A stretch of DNA of 64,000 nucleotides from assembly GCA_023374025.1 (NCBI GenBank), contig SIJG01000100.1:258200-322199 (forward strand), in the 5' to 3' direction. The DNA comes from Heterodera schachtii (Eukaryota; Nematoda; Chromadorea; Rhabditida; Heteroderidae). The translations under genes and the position numbers were made by a program. The notes below the pieces were generated by a model. It had not been told where the DNA came from, made no database searches, and saw nothing but the letters and a program-made list of their open reading frames with translations. Of the stretch, positions 56,202-64,000 are shown in pieces; positions within the stretch are counted from its first letter, which is position 1; each line of letters opens with the position of its first letter.

Positions 56202-56700
56202 TTTTGCTGTAATTTAATTAGCACACTTTGGCCTTTCTTCAATTGATTGATGACAAATGCTGAATAAAAAAATTCTTTTGGAAAATCGCTTTTTCAAAGA
56301 AAATCTTAAATTTTTAAAAAGCAACTGAAAAAACTGAAGCAGAAGAAATGGGAAAATAAATGAATGCCCGGGTTGGACTCTTTTGATTGGATATTTTCAA
56401 AATTCGGAATTTTTTTTTTGTTGGGGCTCTATTGCAATTCACACGACTAACCTTGATCCCCCAAATTTTTTTTTGGCAAAATTTTTTATTTTAAAATTTA
56501 AATATTTGCTAGCACTAAGAGAATATTAGAAAGGAAATGTACCTCATTTTCAACTGTGCAACAAGTGAATAAAATTAAATGTGTTTTATTCGAACAAAAA
56601 GAACCAACAAATGATTTTGGAGAAAATGATGGCATAAAATCCGTTTCCTATTGGCGAGATCGATCATTTCTCAAATCTAATTAATTAATTTTCGTTGCTT

Positions 56701-58517
56701 TCATTCGTCCGCTTTTTCTTTGTCTTCTTCCGCTGGTGGCGATAATGGCCTAAAATTATTTTAATTTTTTCAACAGTCAAAAATTGCTGTTGCTTCTCAC
56801 CCAATGCAATGATTTCCACCCCACAAATAAAATATGATTTTATTCAAATTGGCACCCGAATTTGCGCGGTCTTTCCACTTAACTGGCGCCGTCTCCCCAA
56901 TTGGGCACCGTTGCAACAGCCAATTATAAATTTCGTTGGATGCGTCGATCTTCTGTTTCAGTGTCAGCTTTTCTTTCGTCCGTTCATTCACCAATTCAAA
57001 TTGTTCGTTTGGCGTTGGTTCCATACGAAAATAAAGTTGAATTGTGTAACTGACAGAAGTGGTGGCACGGCGAAATATCTAAACAAAATTAGTAAAATTA
57101 AATGAAAATATGGCGGCCTACCTCTTTGAAGTTGTTGACCCATTCGAGATTCAGTGGACCCACATAATTATCGCGATACAATTGCTTTGGTTGACCATTG
57201 GTGGTCGGAGTGTGAAGCCATTTGGTCAAAGCTTGGCCAGCAGTTGCATTTGGCCCATCGTCAGCAATTCCATCGGGTAATAGAACTCCAGAATCGATCG
57301 AAGTCAATTGAATGGAATCGGTGAGAAATGTCGGTGAAATGCGACTGCGCAATTTGTCCAAATGATTGGCATTAGGAAAGTCCAAATGGAGAATGTTGGT
57401 CGCAAAAAGTGGCCAAATTTGACGGGCAAAAACATCCCAAATTGACTGGTCACAATGTTCAATATACAATTCCAGTTTTGTGCCCATCCTGTCCCAAATT
57501 TGCTTGTTGGAACTCAGAAATTCAATGACGGAATGGTCAATGTAACTGAAGAAATATAAAATGCATTAATATAAACAAAAAAAGTTGAAAATTACTCAAT
57601 CTGAAGGAAACGAAAACGAATTTTGTGGGCGACAGAAGTGGTGGCACGGCGAAATATCTAAACAAAATTAGTAAAATTAAATGAAAATATGGCGGCCTAC
57701 CTCTTTAAAGTTGTTGACCCATTCCAGATTTGGTGGACCCACATAATTATCGCGATACAATTGCTTTGGTTGACCATTGGTGGTCGGAGTGTGTAACCAT
57801 TTGGACAACGCTTGGCCAGCAGTTGCATTTGGTCCATCGTCAGCAATTCCATCGGGTAACAGATCACCAGAATTGATTGAATTCAATTGAATGGAATCGG
57901 TGAGAATTGTTGGTGAAGTGTTGCGACGCAAATTGTCCAAATGTTTGGCATTTTTGAAAGTGAAATGGCGAATGTTTGTTGCAAAAATTGGCCAAATTTG
58001 ACGGACAAAAACATCCCAAAATGGCTGAACATCCTCGGTTTTGTATAACCACAATTTCAAATTGGTGCCCTTTCTGTCCCAAATTGGCTTGTTGGAACGA
58101 AGAAATGTGATCACAGAATGGTCAATGTAGCTAAAGAAATATTAAAATGCTTTAAATTTATCAAAAAAATTCAAAATACTCAATATGAAGGTAATGAAAA
58201 CGAATTTTGTTGGGCAACGGATGGTCCGGCATCGGAAATTGCACAAATTTGTCCTTGATTTCCACAAACAGTTTCGATTTTGGTCCTTTTCGATTGTTCT
58301 CCAAATTGTCAATTCGCTTTTTCCAGCAAAATGTGCGTCCACCAAAACATCGAAACGATAGGAAAGCAATGCCATTTTGAGACCAAGTTGAGCATGGTTA
58401 AAAGATGGCAGAATGTCCATCCAAACATCGCCACAAATCCAACTGAAACATAATGAAAAATAACATGAGTAAATGAAAATTTGTAATTAAAAAAATAATT
58501 CCTTACCGTTTATTCAT
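56701..58517 (-). pseudogene. F-box-like family B gene with duplicated exon 3
   Basis: In transcription order: exon 1 (MNKR, 58517); exon 2 (58441 down to about 58183), frameshifted near 58285; first exon 3 (about 58131-57704, WDVFVRQIWPIFATNIRHFT, DDGPNATAGQALSKWLHTP). Then comes a chimeric exon (about 57659-57597) joining the start of exon 4 (FRRATTSV) to the tail of exon 2 (HKIRFRFLQI). It is followed by a second exon 3 (about 57546-57121, WDVFARQIWPLFATNILHLD), exon 4 (about 57078-56806, FELVNERTKEKLTL, QRCPIGETAPVKW) and exon 5 ending at 56701 (PLSPPAEEDKEKADE). The chimeric exon keeps phase on both sides, so the duplication by itself is in frame; only exon 2 is broken. Confidence 0.7.
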
Positions 58518-58559
58518 CTTTGAGGTATTATGAATGAAAAAGTCTGCTTATCGGTGTTT

Positions 58560-58645
58560 CAGAAGAGCGGAAACGATTGAATTCAATTGACTGCAATTGG
58601 AGAGAATTGTCGGTGAAATGAGACGACGCACGCAAATTGTCCAAA
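58560..58645 (-). pseudogene. Family B exon 3 scrap
   Basis: The minus strand resembles DNLR and SPTILSNCSQLNSI with insertions. It borders the hAT-type element at 58658. Confidence 0.5.
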
Positions 58646-58657
58646 GTGAATTTAAAT

Positions 58658-58857
58658 TAGAGTGCCACGGGACCGGGACCTGGTAGCGGACAATTGAGTA
58701 CAACTGAGTACCAAGGTCCCGGTTTTGACCGGGACTAGCCGGGACCGGGACTAGTCCCGGTTTTTTCCCGGTTTTCCCAGCCAAAAGGTCCCGGTTTTCA
58801 ACTCGAAAAGGTCCCGGTCCCGGGTTTGCCCAAAATTCCCGGTCCCGTGGCACTCTA
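58658..58857. mobile_element. Non-autonomous hAT-type element, 200 bp
   Basis: TAGAGTGCCACGGGACCGGG at both ends (inverted), with an exact 8-bp duplication ATTTAAAT (58650-58657, 58858-58865). The interior is mostly CCGGGAC/GTCCCGG repeats. Confidence 0.9.
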
Positions 58858-58865
58858 ATTTAAAT

Positions 58866-59262
58866 TTTTGTCATTAAAACCAGGCTCAATTAAAAATTTG
58901 AAAAAATAGAACGCCAATAAATTTTTCATTAAATTTGAAATTGTTCAGGTTTTTATTTGGAAGAGATAATGCTAGAGAAAAAAGATGCTTTGTATGATAT
59001 AGGTATTCCGCTTGTTTTGTAAAATTCAGAAATCAAATCCGTTTTGTCACAAGCAATTTTTATCAATGATTACATATCACAACGAATTAATTATAAATAT
59101 ATACATTAAATACAATGATGGAAATGGACGAATTTTGCGGCAAACAAGCAAAGGTCAAATAGGTACATACATACAAGCAAATTATACAATATAATATTGA
59201 AATGGCACAGTGCCAACATATCATTTGGATCACAAATCGCCATCAAATTAATTAATTATTTT
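58866..59262. other. AT-rich intergenic DNA
   Basis: No gene seen. Confidence 0.5.
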
Positions 59263-61849
59263 CTACTGCTGCTGTTGCTGATCACTCGGTCCAGGAGAAG
59301 CGGCCTCGAGAAGACTGAAAAAACAAAGATTTAAATTGTATTTTAAGCTCATTCAATTTTTATGGGTCCAACCAATTAACAATCCTTAATTTTTTGTGCC
59401 ATAATTTAGTCCATTAGGACGTTAGTCAAAAACCCATCAAGTAGAAAATTGTTGACAAAAAATTATTCATAACTTCGCTCAAAATCAACCAAATTTTATC
59501 TAAATTCGCTAGCTATATGTGGGTTCTCTATTAATCTGTAAAACCTTTCAAAAAAAGTTAATGGGTTTGAGAATCTCAAAAAATTATGATTTTTTGGGCA
59601 TTTTTGATCATGACTTTTTTGCCCCTGTATTATTACATAATGTATGCAGTTAATTGGACTCATAAAACAACCAAAAAAAGCATTGAACATTCATTTTAAT
59701 TAAATTGTTGTTCACCCCTCGTCAAATCCGCCGTCTCTGATCCAAATGTCAATCCGTCTCGGTCGAGCAGCACACAATTCTTTCCACACACTTACCCATT
59801 TTTCTACATCCCATCCAATTGGACAACGGAGGAGCCCATAATAATCGGTGCCATATTGTTCCAGTGCTATGATTTTCAAGCATTTTTGATCATGAGTTTT
59901 TTCGCCCTGTATTAGTTAATTGGACTCATAAAACAACACAAAAAACAACAAAAAAAGCATTGATCATTCATTTTAATTAAATTGTTTTGTTCACCCCTCG
60001 TCGAATCCGCCGTCTCTGATCCAAATGTCAATCCGTCTCGGTCGAGCAGCACTCAATTCTTTCCACTCTTTTTTCCAATTTGCCCAAACCCATCCAATTG
60101 GACAACGGAGAAGTTCAAAAGCATCGAGGTCATATTGTTCCAGTGCCAATTGTTCCCCAGTCGCTTCGTTGATCAGAAAGAATGGCATAACGGAGCCACT
60201 CAAAGTGGACGAAAGCTTCAAGACAATGAAGAAAGTCAGTGGTGAAGAAGCATTTGAAAATGCCTAAAAATAGGGGACAAAAATATTCAGAAAAAACCAA
60301 TGAAATAGGGTGACAAAATCACCGGTAAGAGGCCAACTCAGTCTGGTCAACTCCGTCTCACAATCAGCAAAGTTCAAAAGCTATATGTTTTTTTTCTTTG
60401 CTGACCAAAACTAACAAACATTGGGTATCATTGAAAGGTAGTGCTGTTCGAGACTCTCGGTCTCGACTCTTGGCCCGTTCCGATGCTCACCGTTCTGAGC
60501 TGCTCCATAGATGCCGTCCATTGATCCACCGATAAATCCACAAGGCATTGGAGCCACTTGGGCCCACCATCCGGACTTGGCGTGAAAAGCCATTTGGCCA
60601 CCGTTTCGCCATCCGATGCCATGGCATTGTCATCATCGTGCAGAAATTCAGGAAAAATGGCGTCATCCGATTTGACAAAACGAAGTGCCGGACAATCGGT
60701 GAGCATTGATGGGGCCAATTGGCACATGCGACGAAAAGTGATGGCGTTCAAAAACATGCGAAAAATTGAATCGCGGAACATTGGCCAAATGTTGTTCAAA
60801 ACAAATTCCAAAATGCGACTGTCTTCGGTGATAATGTCCAAATACACTGTATAAGTGGCGGCGAAAGAAGGGTGAAAATGGCTGAGAAAAATGAGCACAT
60901 TTTGATCGATGTACCTGAAAAGTGCCAGAAAATGTGTGTGATGATTTATGTATCTTAAATAAATTCCAAGCTAAATAAATAAAATTTTCAAAAATGGGCA
61001 AAATATATTCGTTTTTGGCGAAAAACGGCTCCATTTTCCTGCAAAACACACCTCTTAATTCAGGATTTCTGAATAAAGAAAAAAACACCCCTAAAAAACG
61101 ATTTTTTAATTCACCCCCCCCCCCCCCACCCGAAGCCAAGGGTTTGCCTATGCACTTAATCTAAACATTTTTACATGATCTGAATGTATCCGCAGAATCC
61201 GATCACTTTGTTCGGCAACGGTTTTTTCGGGATTGACAATGGATTTCCATCCGATTTGACAATTTGCATTTTCTTCGTGCTATTCTTTTTGATGTGCCAT
61301 TGAATAATCAAATCATTGTTGGTCAATGCCCATTTGCGTGTCTTGAAATGTTCGTCCACGTATACGTCAAAGCGGTGGCTGATCAGTGCAATTTCTAGGC
61401 CCAGTTGGGAAGGCGAAAGAAAGTCGAACACCAAAAGCCAACAATCGGCAGAGATAAAGCTGAAAAAATGAAAAATTTTCGAAATTTGTATATTTTATTT
61501 AATTTTTTTATTTTTTTACATTTTTTTGCGAGTTCGAAGGCTTTTGACATGGTCAAAAAAGGACCAAAGAATGCTTCCAGAGCTGGCCAACAGTAAAGTC
61601 ACGGCAAACAAACTGAAAAATGAATTGGTCAAGTGAATGAATGAATGGTAAAGTGATGGAATCCGAATGTGAAATTTTTAGTAGTTTTCTGAGGTCGATG
61701 AAACTAAAAACCTTCAAAAATTGGTTTTTGAACTGTTTAAAATGCTTCATCTTACAATTTTTGCAATCCCAAAATTGAGCAAAAGAGTGAAATGTCTGAA
61801 AACATAAAAGAAAGAAACAATAAACGTACCGAAGTGCTGAAGAAGGCAT
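59263..61849 (-). CDS. F-box-like protein with N-terminal membrane anchor (380 aa)
   Basis: Exons 61830-61849, 61520-61612, 61175-61459, 60491-60914, 59995-60263 and 59263-59314 total 1143 nt in frame with GT-AG introns. Exon 1 is 20 nt (MPSSAL plus two bases). Exon 2 gives LFAVTLLLASSGSILWSFFD, then HVKSLRTRKK, a signal anchor. Exon 3 is F-box-like (DCWLLVFDFLSPSQLGLEIA, HRFDVYVDEHFKTRKW). Exon 4 is the middle domain (RRMCQLAPSMLTDCPALRFV, NAMASDGETVAKWLFTPSP). Exon 5 has PFFLINEATGEQLALEQYD and RCPIGWVWANWKKEW. The tail is LLEAASPGPSDQQQQQ. It is divergent from the other family A copies but shares the anchor exons, their intron position and phase, with the gene at 42739-44278. A minus-strand TATAAAAT near 61938 may be its promoter. 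Confidence 0.8.
59642..59925 (-). repeat. Partial tandem duplicate of the last part of exon 5
   Basis: Near-identical to about 59926-60150 (same CACCCCTCGTC.AATCCGCCGTC donor region and coding part, and the TTGGACTCATAAAACAAC flank). It lies in the final intron of the 59263-61849 gene, so an alternative, decayed 3' exon end is present. Confidence 0.75.
61100..61150. repeat. Inverted copy of the G-run repeat end
   Basis: A C run followed by ACCCGAAGCCAAGGGTTTGCC matches the 23416-23460 end in reverse. Confidence 0.6.
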
Positions 61850-62100
61850 TTTTGCAGCAACAAAATGAGGGGGGAAAATATCGGTTAAAAATGAATGGAA
61901 TGAGGAGGGGAAGAAGAAACAAGGGCAATTTTATAGTAAAATTTGTGTACCGATAGTGAAAAAAAGGTATTAGCGTACATTTGAGTACCGATGAGGGAAA
62001 AATCATATAAAAGGCATAGAAAATTGACATTTAATGTCATTGTTTACAACCATAATTTACGCCTAATTAATTACAAGTGTGCTCAGCAAATTGGCGAAAA

Positions 62101-63811
62101 ATGAACCGACGACGTTCAAAGAAAATGTAAGGAATTTTTAACTTGAAAATTTCTAGGTTACACCTAAGTTTTTTTAACGCATTTCAGTTGGATTTGTAGC
62201 GACGTGTGGATGAACATTCTGCCCTTCTTTGACCGTCTTCAACTCGGACTCAATTTGGCATTGCTTTCCGACCGTTTCGATTTTTTGGTTGATACGCATT
62301 TTGATGGAAAAAACGAATTGACAATTTGGAGTGCAATTAGACATTGAACCAAAACTATTGGTCTATTGGATGGAATTTCTGTTGCCGGACCATCCGTTGC
62401 CCAACAAAATCCGTTTTGACAATCTCAAGATTGAGTAATAACCTAATTAAAGGCATTTTGGCTCTATTGCAGTTCACAACACTACACGACCATAAAATAT
62501 TTTGGCACTTTTAATGCAGCATAACTTTTTAAAGAAGCATCCAAATTACCTAAACATTCTTAGTTTCATTAGAATCCATTACTTTTTTGAAAACCAACGA
62601 TTTTTTTTTTGAAATTTTCCAAACAAGAGGACTCATAGGGCTATCAAATGATACTAAGATGTTTAATTTGGATGCTTCTTTAAAAAGTTATGCTGCATTA
62701 AAAGTGCCAAAATATTTTATGGCCGTATGAACTGCAATTTAGCCGGCATTTTATGTTCATAAATATTTTGATCTGTTTTTAGGTACATTGATTATTCCGT
62801 CATATCATTTCTCCATGCCAACAAGCACATTTGGGACAGAAGTGGCACCAGATTGGAATTCAATGTGTGGTCATGCAAAAAAGACGTCCATTCGCTATGG
62901 GATATTTTTGTCCGTCAAATTTGGCCCGATTTTGCGACAAACATTCGCCATTTGCGATTTGCCGATGCCGAACATTTGCGCAATTTGCGTCGTCTGATCT
63001 CGCCGACAATTCTCACCGATCTCAATCATCTGAATGCAATCAATGCTGGTGTTCTGTGCCCCGATATAATTGCTAATGATGACGGACCGAATGCAACTGC
63101 TCGCCAAGCATTGGCCAAATGGTTGTACACGCCGACAAAAGATGGACAACCGAAGCGATTGCGTTGCTATTCAATAAAATCCACAAACTTTGAATGGGTC
63201 GACAAGTGCAAGCAGGTCGCGCTACAGCTCGAAAAAATTTTCATTTTTCGAAAAAAGGGGGGGGGGGCGCGGCGGTACCATCGGCACCATTACCAAATTT
63301 TCCTTTGATTTTGGCATTGCTTTGTGATTTTGTTTAGGTTTTTGTCCATGCCCTCACTTCTGTCAGTTACATCATTTACTTTTTTTTACTCCCGTCAACG
63401 CCAATTGTGCCATTTGAATTGGAGAATGAGCGGACCAAAGAAAGGCTGACATTGAAGAAAGTGCCACGTTATGACGGTGTATGGGTGTTGAAACGATGCC
63501 CAATTATTGGCGAGAAGAACGATCTAAATATGGATGAGGTGGCGGCGGCGTTTCAATGGAAAAACTGCGAAAATTCGGATGCCAATTTGAACAATGTCCG
63601 TTTATATTTGACTGACTTCCAAGATAGAATTGGGTAAGTGTAAGCAAAAGCATTGAGTCAGTCATCAATGGCATTTGCCAAATTTCTAAATTTTTTTTCA
63701 CCCAATTAAAATGCATTTTAATTTAGGCCATTGTCTCCACCACCACCAGATAAAAATGCCGAAAATGTGTGCTCGAGTGCCGCGGGGCCAAGCAGTGATC
63801 AGCCGGAATGA
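62101..63811 (+). pseudogene. F-box-like family B gene, one frameshift
   Basis: Exon 1 starts at 62101 (MNRRRSKK). Exon 2 is 62188-62434 (WICSDVWMNILPFFDRLQLG, LALLSDRFDFLVDTHFDGK), but its 247 nt do not fit the phases and the frame stops at 62346 (AIRH); the remainder (PDHPLPNKIRFDNLKI) is in another frame. Exon 3 runs from about 62784 (YIDYSVISFLHANKHIWDR, FVRQIWPDFATNIRHLRF, DDGPNATARQALAKWLYTP). Exon 4 runs from about 63339 (PFELENERTKERLTLKK, KRCPIIGEKND). The last exon ends at 63811 (PLSPPPPDKNAENVCSSAAG). Intron 2 contains a hAT-type element. The early indel is the only break. Confidence 0.75.
62460..62744. mobile_element. Non-autonomous hAT-type foldback, 285 bp
   Basis: Ends GGCTCTATTGCAGTTCA and (inverted) GGCTAAATTGCAGTTCA with an exact 8-bp duplication GGCATTTT (62452-62459, 62745-62752). 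The arms are complementary for about 80 bp. A lone similar end lies near 56424. Confidence 0.9.
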
Positions 63812-64000
63812 ATGAATGGATGGATTATTATTTGAGAAAGATGATCGATCGATCCTTTTTGGATATAATTTATTCTTATCTTTTCTCTTTATGATGTTAA
63901 GTAAAAAAGACAAAACATTTCCGGAAAGAATAAGAGAATTTTGGACCGGAATTTCCACGCACAAATCAGCATGGCATCCGGGAATTGGGAATTCCGAAAC
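63812..64000. other. Window end, no gene
   Basis: AT-rich 3' flank of the preceding gene; nothing further recognised. Confidence 0.5.

Noticed and set aside
1..64000. CRISPR array, bacterial operon or rRNA genes
   Set aside because: No regularly spaced repeats with unique spacers, no Shine-Dalgarno-led gene clusters and no rRNA-like blocks were seen; the spliced gene structure is eukaryotic.

Overview
The window looks like an accessory, repeat-rich stretch of a plant-parasitic nematode genome, most likely a cyst nematode (Globodera/Heterodera lineage). Evidence: many short, AT-rich, canonical GT-AG introns; a SPRY gene whose wording (for example SVFAKHP and YSYGVGD) matches the SPRY families expanded in cyst nematodes; and a dozen copies of a five-exon gene family with an F-box-like second exon that I associate, from memory, with the same nematodes. 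No bacterial or viral genes were seen. The species assignment is inference.

Layout. 1-7.4 kb: four tandem copies of a small multi-pass membrane protein gene, one intact (2243-3366) and three broken. 7.4-12.4 kb: decayed F-box-like genes, one carrying a Helitron Rep fragment. 12.395-17.327 kb: a complete 4933-bp hAT transposon with a perfect 23-bp terminal inverted repeat and an 8-bp target duplication. It sits 8 bp upstream of a start codon and encodes one splice-joinable 1214-codon frame in which a secreted domain precedes the transposase. 19.1-27.7 kb: a head-to-head pair of coiled-coil/SPRY genes, the minus-strand copy broken. 29.7-44.3 kb: five more F-box-like genes of subfamily A on both strands, two fully intact (355 and 425 aa), with a tRNA-like sequence inside one intron. 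46.4-51.3 kb: a Ty3/gypsy-type LTR retrotransposon on the minus strand, interrupting a subfamily B gene. 51.3-63.8 kb: subfamily B genes and fragments, one with an in-frame exon duplication, plus an intact membrane-anchored relative (59263-61849, 380 aa).

Between and inside the genes lie many non-autonomous elements. Six besides the autonomous hAT have terminal inverted repeats and exact 8-bp target duplications (a seventh has 7/8), and a GC-rich hairpin recurs eight times, mostly inside these elements.

The most interesting biology is a fast-evolving F-box-like family undergoing duplication, exon shuffling and transposon attack. In two members a 20-nt first exon and a second exon supply an N-terminal membrane anchor absent from the others; both introns share position and phase. 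Many copies differ from intact relatives by single-base shifts, some in homopolymers, so a minority of breaks could be assembly errors. All gene models are manual splice reconstructions and no homology search was run.
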